In this document: one piece after another, positions 27,753 to 36,609 of the stretch
Layout of the letters: every line of letters starts with the position of its first letter
Position numbering within the stretch: the stretch's first letter is position 1
NCBI GenBank assembly: GCA_019635275.1
Contig: JAHBZV010000004.1
Span: forward strand, 107,054-171,053
Length of the DNA: 64,000 nt
Origin: Burkholderiaceae bacterium
GTDB taxonomy: Bacteria; Pseudomonadota; Gammaproteobacteria; Burkholderiales; Burkholderiaceae_E
Direction of reading: 5' to 3'
Position numbers and translations under genes: made by a program
The notes under the pieces: model-generated
Databases searched by the model: none
Seen by the model: only the letters and a program-made list of their open reading frames with translations
Told to the model about the DNA's origin: nothing

Positions 27753-28370
27753 TCACTTGTTGACCGGCGACTCGGGATCCATCAGGTAGGCGACCAGGTC
27801 CTTGATCTGCGCCTCGGTGAGCGTTCCCGACGCGCCGAAACGCGGCATCGTCGAGCACGCGGCGAAGGCCTTCGAGTTGTAGATCCGCTGGTACGCGTAC
27901 TTCTGCATCTCCGGCGTGTAACCCCGCAGCTTGCCGAACTGGCGCAGGCTCGGTCCGACCGACCCGAACGAAGTCTGCTGCGGCGCGAGCTGGTGGCAGT
28001 TGTAGCAGCTGCCGCCGCTCGGCACGCCCGGTTTGTCGTTCCAGGTCATCCCGCGACCGCTCTCGGCGATCTTCTGGCCGCTCTTCCAGTCGCCCATCAG
28101 CTTGCCGTCGGCCGGCAGCTTCATCGTGGCCATCTGCTGCGCCTCGAGGCGCCGCAGCACGTCGGCCGGCGGGTGGTCGCGATACTTGGTGCAGGTGGCC
28201 TGAAGCTCGTCCTGCTTGAGCCGGTCCATCGTCGCGATGCCGCGTGCGTGGAAGTCGCGCTCGATCGTCGCCGTCGCCTTCGCGTCGTAGGCTTCCCGGT
28301 CGGCCATCGTCGCGCAGCCGCCGGCGACCGCCGCGGCGACGACCCCCGCCCAGATGATTGCTCGTTTCAT
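27753..28370 (-). CDS. soxX: SoxX c-type cytochrome
   Basis: Monoheme subunit of the SoxAX enzyme that links thiosulfate to SoxY in the periplasm. 205 residues. The signal (MKRAIIWAGVVAAAVAGGC) ends in a lipobox-like AGGC. Heme site CYNCH in GGSCYNCHQLAPQQTSFG and distal Met in STMPRFGASG are present. Compared with the shortest SoxX proteins it has an extra N-terminal region of about 80 residues before the heme domain, containing the free Cys of QATCTKYRDHPP. It lies 25 bp after soxA and is followed by an intrinsic terminator. Confidence 0.94.
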   Translation of the reverse strand: MKRAIIWAGVVAAAVAGGCATMADREAYDAKATATIERDFHARGIATMDRLKQDELQATCTKYRDHPPADVLRRLEAQQMATMKLPADGKLMGDWKSGQKIAESGRGMTWNDKPGVPSGGSCYNCHQLAPQQTSFGSVGPSLRQFGKLRGYTPEMQKYAYQRIYNSKAFAACSTMPRFGASGTLTEAQIKDLVAYLMDPESPVNK

Positions 28371-28395
28371 CGTCTGTCTCCCCTTCGCACCGCGC

Positions 28396-29238
28396 TCAGC
28401 GCTTGATCCCCGGTCCCCTGTACGTCGATCCGTTCGCGTTCACCCCCATGTAGGTGAGCAACGCGGTCACGGTGTCGGACAGGTAGCCGGGCTCGGGGAA
28501 TCGCTGCTGCCGGAAGCAGTCGTTCATCCGCCACTGCAGCGTGTGCATCAGGCCCCCGGTCATCCGGTAGCCCGGCCAGCCGATGAAGCCCCGGTCGGCG
28601 GTGCCCGGCTTCGTGAAGTTGGGCAGGTTCTGCGTACGGATGCGCTTGCCGTCCTCGCCGTGGCAACTCGCGCAGGAGAAGTCCCAGGGCCCGGCGCGAT
28701 GGTAGAAGATCGCCTCGCCGAGCTTGTACGTCTCGCGCTCCTGCGGGCTCGCCTGCGGCACCGCGATCTTCATCCCGCGCGACTGCCCGGCGACGTAGGT
28801 CACGAGCGACACCAGATCGGGCGTGTGCTTGGCGTTGCTGAACGGCTGCTTCGCCAGATCCTCGGGCTTGAAGCCCTGCAGCGTGACCATGCAGTGCGCG
28901 ATGCGCCGCTCGATGTCCATGACCTGGCCGACGTCGGCGTAGTAGCGCGGCGCCTGCACGTAGGCACCCTTCAGCACGCCCGGTCCAAGCCCGAGGTCGC
29001 ACTGTTCGAGCGAGGCGTTCTTCGGCCCGCGCCTGGCCTTCCACAGCGCCTCGCCCTTGGCCTCGAACAGCTCGGCCGTATTGGCCTCCTCCATCATCGC
29101 GCGGAACTTGTCGAACTGTTCCGCGGTGATGTCGCGCTCCTCCTGCGCGAGCGCGGTCGCGCCGGCCAGCGCCAGCGTGCCCGCGAGCACGGCTCCGGCG
29201 ATGCCCCTGCGCGACGTAGGTTGTCGATGTTTCTTCAT
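28396..29238 (-). CDS. soxA: SoxA cytochrome, monoheme type
   Basis: Catalytic subunit of SoxAX. 280 residues with an N-terminal signal (SRRGIAGAVLAGTLALAGA, Tat-like). One CxxCH heme motif (CASCH in FSCASCHGEDGKRIRTQN). The N-terminal domain has only two cysteines (LEQCDLGLG and IAHCMVTLQG), as in SoxA forms that lack the first heme and carry a disulfide instead. The active-site cysteine that is persulfidated is in RMNDCFRQQRFPEPG. Good GGAGG spacing is seen upstream of 29238. Lies between the DsrE-like gene and soxX. Confidence 0.95.
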   Translation of the reverse strand: MKKHRQPTSRRGIAGAVLAGTLALAGATALAQEERDITAEQFDKFRAMMEEANTAELFEAKGEALWKARRGPKNASLEQCDLGLGPGVLKGAYVQAPRYYADVGQVMDIERRIAHCMVTLQGFKPEDLAKQPFSNAKHTPDLVSLVTYVAGQSRGMKIAVPQASPQERETYKLGEAIFYHRAGPWDFSCASCHGEDGKRIRTQNLPNFTKPGTADRGFIGWPGYRMTGGLMHTLQWRMNDCFRQQRFPEPGYLSDTVTALLTYMGVNANGSTYRGPGIKR

Positions 29239-29301
29239 CGCTGCCTGCCTCCTTCGTTGTCGTTCGTTCGTTCGGGGACACCCGCGCAGGCGCGCCGGGG
29301 A

Positions 29302-29748
29302 TCAGGGACGCAGGTAGACGAAGTGCTCCTGCGCCTGCAGCCTCGCCACCTCGGCGACGCCCGAAGGCACGATCTTCGCCTCCATGATGACCTTCTCCTT
29401 CGGGATGTCCCGGCCCACCAGCGTGTTGTTGCAGACGCGGAACTGCACGCCCTTGCCCACCAGGTCCGCGACTGCCGACTCGAGTTCCTGACCCTTGTCG
29501 TTCTTCGCGCCTTCGAGCAGGAAGTCGATCCCCTTGCCGTGCGTGACGACGACGATCTTCGTGGAAGGTTCGGCCCTCAGGTGGTTGCGGATGTTGCCGA
29601 TCGCGCGCTGCGCCTGCGCCAGGCCTTCGTTCAGGTGATAGACGACCGAGATCGAGTCGGCGGCCGAAGCGACGCTGGCGCAGCCTGCCAGCACCGCAGC
29701 CGCAACGAGATTGCGAACGCGAGACCCCATGCGAACGATATCGAACAT
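29302..29748 (-). CDS. Exported DsrE-family protein of the sox cluster
   Basis: 148 residues. The start at 29748 is preceded by GGAGGAAGC; an upstream ATG at 29832 lacks a comparable site. Hydrophobic signal (VRNLVAAAVLAGCASVASA) then a DsrE/F-like alpha/beta domain: SISVVYHLNEGLAQAQRAIG, KIVVVTHGKGIDFLL and VQFRVCNNTLVGRD, the last with the conserved cysteine of sulfur-carrier DsrE proteins. Such genes often lie inside sox operons and may carry persulfide in the periplasm. It lies 86 bp downstream of soxZ and 63 bp upstream of soxA. The role is inferred. Confidence 0.85.
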   Translation of the reverse strand: MFDIVRMGSRVRNLVAAAVLAGCASVASAADSISVVYHLNEGLAQAQRAIGNIRNHLRAEPSTKIVVVTHGKGIDFLLEGAKNDKGQELESAVADLVGKGVQFRVCNNTLVGRDIPKEKVIMEAKIVPSGVAEVARLQAQEHFVYLRP

Positions 29749-29834
29749 CGCTTCCTCCTCGTCGTGGTGGCGGGCGGGATGCCCGCCTGTCCCGTTGCGT
29801 GGGCGCGGCCGCGGCCGCGCCGATGCGCGCACGC

Positions 29835-30146
29835 TCAGCCGACCGTGGCCTCGTCGGTGCGCTTGTCGCCCTTGTTGTCGACCCAGGTCACGCCGATCTT
29901 GTCGCCGGCCTTCGCGCCCTTCACGCGGAACTGCAGGTAGGGGTTCTTCGAGATCGCCGGGCCCCAGTGCGCCTTGAGCACCGGCTTGCCGTTCAGCGTC
30001 GCCGTCACCTCGGTGATGTGCCAGGCGGGAATCACCTTGCCGGAGGCGTCCTTGCGCTGGCCGGTTTCCATCTCGTGCGCCATCAGCACGCGCACGTCGG
30101 CCCCGCCGTCCTTGGCGGTGGCGCGGATCTTCATCGGGTCTGCCAT
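29835..30146 (-). CDS. soxZ: SoxZ, partner of the sulfur carrier SoxY
   Basis: 103 residues without signal peptide; SoxZ is exported in complex with SoxY. Recognisable SoxZ segments: MKIRATAKDGGADVRVLMAH, EMETGQRKDASGKVIPAWHI and the hydrophobic LKAHWGPAISKNPYLQFRVK. Length matches the family. It follows soxY by 45 bp with an AGACA spacer and precedes the DsrE-like gene. Confidence 0.96.
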   Translation of the reverse strand: MADPMKIRATAKDGGADVRVLMAHEMETGQRKDASGKVIPAWHITEVTATLNGKPVLKAHWGPAISKNPYLQFRVKGAKAGDKIGVTWVDNKGDKRTDEATVG

Positions 30147-30191
30147 GTCTTGTCTCCAGATTCGGGTCTTGGCCGGTTCGCGACGCAGGGC

Positions 30192-30662
30192 TCAGCCGCC
30201 GCAGCCGCCCAGCGTGACCTTGACTTCCTTCTTGGCCATGTAGAACTTGCCGTCGGCCTTCACCAGCGCGACGACGTCCGAGCTCTGGCCCATCTTGATC
30301 CGCATGCTGACTTCGGCGTCGGCCCCGTCGAGGAGCTCGTAGGCGCCGGCCAGCGCGTTCGGGTTCTTCTCGACCAGCAGCGCCATCATCTGCGTCTTCG
30401 GCACGCTGCTCTTGATGACGATCGGCACGACCGCGCCGTTCTCGGCGATGTCGGGCGCCACGATCACCACGTCCTTCGAATCGGTGGCGCCGTCGGCGCC
30501 CAGCGCCTTGAGCGTGGCGGCGACCCCGGCCGTCTTGAAGGCCCCCTGGTCGAACGCCTGCGCGGCGGCCGTCCCGGGCCGCAGCAGGCCCATCGAAACC
30601 AGCGCGCCGTACAGGCTGGCGCTGCCTGCGGCCTGCAGCGTGGTGCGTCGTGAACGATCCAT
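30192..30662 (-). CDS. soxY: SoxY sulfur carrier
   Basis: Periplasmic carrier that holds sulfur intermediates on a C-terminal cysteine. 156 residues ending in GGCGG, the SoxY swinging-arm motif. Tat-type signal MDRSRRTTLQAAGSASLYGA. The start at 30662 is chosen because AAGGAGA precedes it and the signal follows at once; a longer frame to 30749 adds an unlikely tail. First gene of the leftward sox unit, 302 bp from the divergent thioredoxin gene. Confidence 0.95.
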   Translation of the reverse strand: MDRSRRTTLQAAGSASLYGALVSMGLLRPGTAAAQAFDQGAFKTAGVAATLKALGADGATDSKDVVIVAPDIAENGAVVPIVIKSSVPKTQMMALLVEKNPNALAGAYELLDGADAEVSMRIKMGQSSDVVALVKADGKFYMAKKEVKVTLGGCGG

Positions 30663-30864
30663 ACTCGTGTCTCCTTCCTGTGCAATGTGTCGTTCGCCGA
30701 GGCGAATCGCGGACGGGTCAAAGATAGCAAAATGATCCGGGCGCGCCATCCGGGTCGTCGTTAACGAAAACCCGCATATGGGCCACGCGGGGCCCGTTCT
30801 GGCGACCCTCGTCCGGCGCCGCTTGCCCCGCGCGTATCCGGGTGACGCGACGCCGCCGCGATTT

Positions 30865-30894
30865 ATTCCACGGGCGCGAATTCCACGGGTGCAA
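30865..30894. repeat. Two 15-bp direct repeats in the sox/thioredoxin divergent region
   Basis: ATTCCACGGGCGCGA (30865-30879) is followed at once by ATTCCACGGGTGCAA (30880-30894), 13 of 15 identical. They lie about 70 bp upstream of the thioredoxin gene and about 200 bp upstream of soxY. Possible regulator binding sites. I found no strong promoter hexamers in the rest of this roughly 300-bp gap. Confidence 0.45.
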
Positions 30895-30963
30895 GGTGCA
30901 GCGCGCAGCGAACGCTGCTACCGTTCGTCCCACCGCCCACCGCACCGGCTCGCCGGGGCGCCG

Positions 30964-31491
30964 ATGAAGACCGCACGATCCATCGCCACGAAGCTTTCGA
31001 AGCGGATACCGATCCGGGCCGCGCTGCTGTCGCTGGCGCTGCTGTCGGCCGCCCCCGCCGCCGACGCGGCCGGGCGCAACGGCCTCGAACACCCTGCCTC
31101 GCACGAGGCGGTGCTGCGCGAGGCGGCGCGTGACCGCGCGGTCGTCGTCGCACTGTTCTCGCTGCCGGGCTGCCCGTTCTGCGAGGCCATCCGCCGCGAC
31201 CAGCTGCGCCATCTCGCCCGAGAGCAGGCGGCGCAACGCGTGCGCGTCGTCGAGTACGACCTCACCGATCGCAGGCCGTTCGCCGGGCCCGCCGCGCGCA
31301 CGCCGGCGCCGGACTCGCCCGCCGCGCTCGCCGCCTCGCTCGACGTGCGCCTGGCGCCGACAGTCGCCTTCATCGGCCCCGACGGCAAGGAGATCGCCGA
31401 GCGCCTGGTCGGCTATTCGTCGCCCGACTTCTACGGGGCCTACCTGGAGCAGCGCATCGCACAGGCGCACGAGCGCCTCGGCGCGCGCTGA
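30964..31491 (+). CDS. Periplasmic thioredoxin-like protein (SoxW-like)
   Basis: 175 residues from the ATG at 30964. A signal peptide (about residues 1-36, IRAALLSLALLSAAPAADAA) is followed by a thioredoxin fold with active site CPFC in ALFSLPGCPFCEAIRRDQLR and a cis-proline segment VRLAPTVAFIGPDG. The longer open frame upstream has no start signals. It reads away from soxY, the position where soxW-like genes are often found, and probably supplies reductant to SoxYZ or to cytochrome maturation. A second thioredoxin (25321) lies at the other end of the cluster, so their roles may be divided. Confidence 0.85.
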   Translation: MKTARSIATKLSKRIPIRAALLSLALLSAAPAADAAGRNGLEHPASHEAVLREAARDRAVVVALFSLPGCPFCEAIRRDQLRHLAREQAAQRVRVVEYDLTDRRPFAGPAARTPAPDSPAALAASLDVRLAPTVAFIGPDGKEIAERLVGYSSPDFYGAYLEQRIAQAHERLGAR

Positions 31492-31552
31492 GCGGCTCGG
31501 CGGCCGGCCCCGTCCAGCGGCGCCCGCGCCGGCACGCAGCGGCGGCGCGCGC

Positions 31553-32755
31553 TCAGTGGAAGTGCGTCGACTCGGGCTCGACGTCGCCCGGCATCTCGGC
31601 GTGGACGATCTCGCCCTTGCCGTTCGGGTACAGCGGCACGCCGCAGTCCTCGCAGAACTCCGGCTCGTTCATCTCCGGCCAGACGCGGACCTCGCCGACG
31701 CCGACCTCGCGCAGCACCTCGCGGATCTGCTCGACCGGCGTGGGCTCGTCCTGGTCGCTCTCGGCCCCGAGCAGCGGCCAGACGATGCCGTGCGCGACCT
31801 CGTCGCTGTCGCGAATGCTCATCCCGATCCGGTACTCGTCGGGCCGGTCGTGGCCGAAGGCGGCGATCGTCGCCTTGATCTCCTCGGCCTCGATGTCCAG
31901 CGCGTGCGTCAGGAAGTGCACGGCCGCACGGATCGAATAGGGCCGCACGCGCCGGTCGGACTCGCGCATGTTGATGTGGTAGGCGTCGGGCAGCAGACAT
32001 TCGAAGCCGCAGCCCTGCAGCAGCGGCTCGATGTTGGGTCGTGCCTGCGCGATCCACTGCTCGAGACACGCGACCCGGCCCGCGTGCTCGCCCGAATCGG
32101 ATTCCTGCCAGCGAAAGACCGGCTTGCCCGCCGGCGCCGCGACCACGCCGAGCAGGAAGCGCGTGTCGGCCAGCATGTCGGCGGTCTCGGGCAGCGCCTT
32201 GAGGTCGAGCCGTGGCGCCTGGCCCGACACCGCCGACTGCCCCAGCCGCCTGGCGAGGCGTCGCAGCTCGCCGAAGTCGCGCGGCAACTGGTCGATGCTG
32301 TACAGGTAGGGGATCAGGCGGAACCGGGTCTGGCCCGCCAGCGTGTGCGCCTGCCAGTGGGCCGACAGCGTCTGGGCGAGCTCGGGCGGAATCGGGCCCG
32401 ACGGGATCCGGAAGCGCGTCCAGACCACCAACGGCGCGGCGACCAGCAGCGCATCCCACCGTTCGCCGTCGGCCTCGATCGACACCGTCTCGGCCGACTC
32501 CTCGACGGCCTCGATCAGCACGCCATACGCCTCGCCGTCGGTCTGGTTCAGCCGGTCGAGCGCATCGTAGACCGCCTGGACGTGACCGCCGTCGAGCAGC
32601 CGATCGAGCCGCGCCGACAGCTGCGCCTCCCAGAACCGGTCTTCCAGCCTGCTTCCCGAATTGGCCAGGCCGAGCGCCGAAGACACCAGCTTCTCGGCAT
32701 CCGGGGACAGGTGGCTCTTGCGTTCACGCGCTCGCGCGTGGCGGTGCTCTTTCAT
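31553..32755 (-). CDS. DUF2863 family protein
   Basis: 400 residues, soluble, no signal or membrane segment. The acidic C-terminus has a CxxC pair (EPEFCEDCGVPLYPNGKGEI), which may bind a metal. The start at 32755 follows GGAAA and overlaps the dnaQ stop (ATGA). DUF2863 next to dnaQ is seen in other Burkholderiales, suggesting a conserved though undefined link. The N-terminus is strongly basic (KEHRHARARERKSH). No enzyme motif is visible. Confidence 0.82.
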   Translation of the reverse strand: MKEHRHARARERKSHLSPDAEKLVSSALGLANSGSRLEDRFWEAQLSARLDRLLDGGHVQAVYDALDRLNQTDGEAYGVLIEAVEESAETVSIEADGERWDALLVAAPLVVWTRFRIPSGPIPPELAQTLSAHWQAHTLAGQTRFRLIPYLYSIDQLPRDFGELRRLARRLGQSAVSGQAPRLDLKALPETADMLADTRFLLGVVAAPAGKPVFRWQESDSGEHAGRVACLEQWIAQARPNIEPLLQGCGFECLLPDAYHINMRESDRRVRPYSIRAAVHFLTHALDIEAEEIKATIAAFGHDRPDEYRIGMSIRDSDEVAHGIVWPLLGAESDQDEPTPVEQIREVLREVGVGEVRVWPEMNEPEFCEDCGVPLYPNGKGEIVHAEMPGDVEPESTHFH

Positions 32756-33501
32756 GCTTTCCTTTGCGGTCGAGGACGAAGTGTATCCTGATGCGCCTCG
32801 AGGCGACTCCAGAGCGCCTGCCCCTTCGCCTCGGCGCCGATCGCCTCGAGCATCGCCGCGTGCTCGGCGAGTTCGGCGGCGCTGGCCGCCTCGACCCGCA
32901 GTCCCGACGGCGGCCACTGGGTGCCCGACAGCATCCCGGCCGCTTCGCCGCCGTCGCCGATCGAAATCTCGAGGCTGTCCTGGCCCCGCGTCATCGCGAG
33001 ATAGACGTCGGCGAGCAGCTCGGCGTCGAGCAGCGCGCCGTGCAGCTTGCGGTGCGCGTTCGAGATCGCGTAGCGCTCGCACAGCGCGTCGAGCGAGTTG
33101 CGCTTGCCGGGGTGCAGCTCGCGCGCCATCGCCAGCGTGTCGAGGACGCCGCCGACGAACGACCTGAACGGCGGGCGCTGCAGCCGCGCCAGTTCGGCAT
33201 CGAGAAAGCCGACGTCGAACGGCGCGTTGTGGATCAGCACCTCGGCGTCGGCGAGGAAGCCGAGCACGCGGTCGGCGACGTCGCCGAACCGCGGCTCGGA
33301 CTGCAGGCGCTCGAGCGTCAGGCCGTGCACCGCGAGCGCCCCGGCGTCGATGTCGCGCTCGGGGTTCAGGTACAGGTGCAGCGAGCGGCCGGTCAGCCGG
33401 CGGTTGACGATCTCGATGCAGCCGATCTCGACGATGCGGTGACCGTCCTCGGCCGACAGGCCGGTGGTCTCGGTGTCGAGCACGATCTGGCGCAGACTCA
33501 T
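32752..33501 (-). CDS. dnaQ: DNA polymerase III epsilon subunit (3'-5' exonuclease)
   Basis: Proofreading exonuclease, 249 residues. DEDDh motifs: ExoI RQIVLDTETTGL, ExoII LIHNAPFDVGFLDAEL, ExoIII HRKLHGALLDAELLADVY with the catalytic His and Asp. The C-terminal tail binds the polymerase alpha subunit. Overlaps the DUF2863 gene downstream and, unusually, the stop of an RND pump gene upstream (ATGA at 33498-33501). In related genomes dnaQ normally follows rnhA directly. Confidence 0.95.
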   Translation of the reverse strand: MSLRQIVLDTETTGLSAEDGHRIVEIGCIEIVNRRLTGRSLHLYLNPERDIDAGALAVHGLTLERLQSEPRFGDVADRVLGFLADAEVLIHNAPFDVGFLDAELARLQRPPFRSFVGGVLDTLAMARELHPGKRNSLDALCERYAISNAHRKLHGALLDAELLADVYLAMTRGQDSLEISIGDGGEAAGMLSGTQWPPSGLRVEAASAAELAEHAAMLEAIGAEAKGQALWSRLEAHQDTLRPRPQRKA

Positions 33502-36500
33502 CGGGCGGGTTCCCCGGAAGGCGCTTCACCCGTGCCGCGCGCCCCCGGTCCCGCGGGCTGCGCATCGGCGGGTTCGGCAACGAGGTGGCGCGGCCGCGTG
33601 AGCAGCGTGTAGACGGTGGGCAGCACGAACAGCGTGAGCAGGGTACCGAAGGTCATCCCGCCGACGATGACCATGCCGATCTGCATCCGGCTCTCGGCGC
33701 CCGCCCCCGTGGCCAGCGCGAGCGGCACGGCGCCGAGCACCATCGCGCCGGTGGTCATCAGGATCGGCCGCAGGCGCAGGCTCGCGGCCTCGATCGTGGC
33801 CGGCATCACCGCCTTGCCCTGGTCGCGCAGCTGGTTGGCGAACTCGACGATCAGGATGCCGTGCTTGGTGATCAGGCCGACCAGCGTGATCAGCCCGATC
33901 TGGCTGTAGACGTTCAGCGTGCCACCGGTCCAGCTCAACAGCGCCAGCGCGCCGGTCATCGACAGCGGCACCGTGAGAATGATGATCAGCGGGTCGACGA
34001 AGCTCTCGAACTGCGCCGCCAGCACCAGGTAGATGAAGCACAGCGCCAGGCCGAAGGTGAGCAGCAGCGCCGACGACGACTGCTTGAACTCGCGCGTCTG
34101 CCCGTTGTAGTCGACCGCATAGCCGGGCTTCAAGTGCGTGCGCGCCAGGCTCTCGAGCGTCTGGACGGCCTCGCCGAGCGAAGCGCCCGGCGCGAGATTC
34201 GCGGTGATCGTGACCGCGCGCCGCTGGCCGAAGTGGTTCAGCTCGCGCGCCGTCACGCCCTCGTCGACCCGGACCAGCCCGGACAGCGGCACCATCGTGT
34301 CGTTGCGCCCGCGAACGAAGATCTTCGAGATGTCCTGCGGCGTGCTGCGGCTGCCGGCCCCGAACTGCACGATCACGTCGTACTGCTCGCCGTCGCGCTT
34401 GAAGCGCGTCACCTGGCGCCCGCCCAGCGCGGTCTCCAGCGCGCGAGCAATCGCGTCGACGGCGACGCCCGCGTCCGCCGCGCGGTCGCGGTCGATCCGC
34501 AGCTTCAGTTCGGGCTTGTTCAGGCGCAGGTCGGTGTCCACCCCCTGGAAGCGCGGATCGGCCTGGAGCTCGGCGATCATCGGCGCGAGCGTCTTCTGGA
34601 TCTCCTCGTGCGAATCGGAACTCAGGACGACGAAATTGACCGGGCGCTCGCGCGGCGACTGGCCGAGCGACGCCGGCGCCACTGCGAACGCCTGCACGCC
34701 GGGGATCGCGAGCAGCTTCGGCTGCAGGTCAGCGACGATCTGCGGCACCTTGCGCTCGCGCTGCGCCCAGTCGACCAGCCTGAAGAAGCCGATTCCCTGC
34801 GTCACGGTGGGATTGCCGGTGACGACGAAGACCCGGTCGGCCTCGGGGATCGCCTGCGCCAGGCGCTCGATCTCCTGCGCGTAGCGATACGTGTAGTCGA
34901 TCGACGCGCCGTCGGGGCCGTTGAACAGCGCAACGATCGTCGCCCGGTCCTCGACCGGAGAGAGCTCGCGCTTCATGCCGCCGAACAGCACGACGCTGGC
35001 GCCGGCCACCGCCAGCCCGAGCACGACGACCAGCCAGCGCGCGCGAAGGCTCGCCCGGAGCGCGCGCGCATAGCCTCGCGCGAGCGCGCCGACCACCCGG
35101 TCGATCGCGCGCACCAGCGGCCCCGGTTGCGGGTCGTGGCGCAACAGGCGCGAGCACATCATCGGCGACAGCGTCAGTGCAACGAATCCCGACACCAGCA
35201 CCGCACCGGCGAGCGTGAGCGCGAACTCGACGAACAGGCGGCCGGTGCGGCCCGTGGTGAACGCCACCGGCGCATAGACCGCGGCAAGCGTGAGCGTCAT
35301 CGCGACCACTGCAAAGCCGACCTCGTTGACGCCCCGCACCGCCGCCTGGACCGGCGCCATCCCTTCTTCCACGTGCCGGTAGATGTTCTCGAGCACCACG
35401 ATCGAGTCGTCGACCACCAACCCGATCGCCAGCACCAGCGCCAGCAGCGTCAGCGAATTGACCGAGAACCCGGCCACCAGCATCAGCGCCGAGGCGCCGA
35501 CCAGGCACACCGGGATCGTGACCAGCGGAATGACGCTCGCGCGCACGGTGCCCAGGAACAGGAAGATCACCAGCGCGACCAGCACCACTGCCTCGGCGAT
35601 GGTCGTGTAGACCGACCGGATCGAGCGCTCGATGAACAGCGTCGTGTCGTTCGCGATGGCGACACTGACGCCCGCGGGCAACTCCTGCTGCAGCCGCGGC
35701 AGCTCGGCCTTGAGCGCCTTCGCCAGCGTGAGCGGATTGGCGGTGGCCTGCTTGATCAGGCCGAGCGAGATCGCAGCGCGCCCGTTGAAGCGCACGATGC
35801 TGCGCTCGTCGAGCGGCGCGACCGCGACGCGCCCGACGTCGCGGATGCGCACCGGGTAGCCGTTGACGGTGCGCACGACCACTTCCTCGAACTCCCGCGC
35901 GCGTTGCAGGTCGCTCTGCGAGACCACGGTGAACTCGCGCTGGCTGCTCTCGATGCGTCCCGACGGTAACTCGATGTTCTGCCGGCGCAGTGCGTCCTCG
36001 ACGTCGCCGGGGGTGAGGCTGAAGCCGGCCAACCGGTCGGGGTCCAGCCAGATGCGCATCGAGAACTTGCGCTCGCCGAACACCCGTACGTCGGCGGCGC
36101 CGGGCAACGTCTGCAGGCGCGGCTTGACCACGCGGTTGGCGATGTCGGACACCTCGAGCGGCGACAGCGCGTCGCTGGAGAACGCAAGCCAGATGATCGG
36201 GTTGGCGTCGGCCTCGACCTTGGCGATGACCGGTTCGTCGATCGACTCGGGCAGCTTCGCGCGCACGCGCGCGACGCGGTCGCGCACGTCGGCGGCCGCC
36301 CCGTCGGGATCGCGGTCGAGCCGGAAGCGCACCGTGATCTGGCTGAGTTCCGAGCGCGAGATCGACGTGAGCACGTCGACGCCCTCGATGCCGGCGATCG
36401 AGTCCTCGAGCGGCTTGGTGACCTGCGTCTCGATGATGTCGGGCGAGGCGCCGAGGTATTTCGTCGAGACGGTGACCGTCGGCTCGTCGATCTTCGGGTA

Positions 36501-36608
36501 CTCGCGCACCTGGAGCCTGGAGTACGAGACCAGGCCCAGCAGCACGATGACCAGCGACAGCACGGTCGCGAACACCGGCCTGCGGATGCAGGTTTCGGAC
36601 AGCCGCAC
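33498..36608 (-). CDS. RND-family efflux transporter, inner-membrane pump
   Basis: 1036-residue HAE1-type RND pump. Begins with GTG at 36608 giving VRLSETCIRRPVFATVLSLV, the standard first helix. Motifs include LLALVLAIGLVVDDSIVVLE with the proton-relay aspartates of helix 4 and GLITKHGILIVEFANQLRDQ near helix 10. Twelve membrane helices and two large periplasmic loops are expected. It starts one base after the membrane-fusion gene stop, so the two form an operon. No outer-membrane channel gene is adjacent, so it may use a shared TolC-type partner. Likely exports amphiphilic compounds. The stop overlaps the dnaQ start. Confidence 0.94.
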   Translation of the reverse strand: MRLSETCIRRPVFATVLSLVIVLLGLVSYSRLQVREYPKIDEPTVTVSTKYLGASPDIIETQVTKPLEDSIAGIEGVDVLTSISRSELSQITVRFRLDRDPDGAAADVRDRVARVRAKLPESIDEPVIAKVEADANPIIWLAFSSDALSPLEVSDIANRVVKPRLQTLPGAADVRVFGERKFSMRIWLDPDRLAGFSLTPGDVEDALRRQNIELPSGRIESSQREFTVVSQSDLQRAREFEEVVVRTVNGYPVRIRDVGRVAVAPLDERSIVRFNGRAAISLGLIKQATANPLTLAKALKAELPRLQQELPAGVSVAIANDTTLFIERSIRSVYTTIAEAVVLVALVIFLFLGTVRASVIPLVTIPVCLVGASALMLVAGFSVNSLTLLALVLAIGLVVDDSIVVLENIYRHVEEGMAPVQAAVRGVNEVGFAVVAMTLTLAAVYAPVAFTTGRTGRLFVEFALTLAGAVLVSGFVALTLSPMMCSRLLRHDPQPGPLVRAIDRVVGALARGYARALRASLRARWLVVVLGLAVAGASVVLFGGMKRELSPVEDRATIVALFNGPDGASIDYTYRYAQEIERLAQAIPEADRVFVVTGNPTVTQGIGFFRLVDWAQRERKVPQIVADLQPKLLAIPGVQAFAVAPASLGQSPRERPVNFVVLSSDSHEEIQKTLAPMIAELQADPRFQGVDTDLRLNKPELKLRIDRDRAADAGVAVDAIARALETALGGRQVTRFKRDGEQYDVIVQFGAGSRSTPQDISKIFVRGRNDTMVPLSGLVRVDEGVTARELNHFGQRRAVTITANLAPGASLGEAVQTLESLARTHLKPGYAVDYNGQTREFKQSSSALLLTFGLALCFIYLVLAAQFESFVDPLIIILTVPLSMTGALALLSWTGGTLNVYSQIGLITLVGLITKHGILIVEFANQLRDQGKAVMPATIEAASLRLRPILMTTGAMVLGAVPLALATGAGAESRMQIGMVIVGGMTFGTLLTLFVLPTVYTLLTRPRHLVAEPADAQPAGPGARGTGEAPSGEPAR

Positions 36609-36609
36609 G

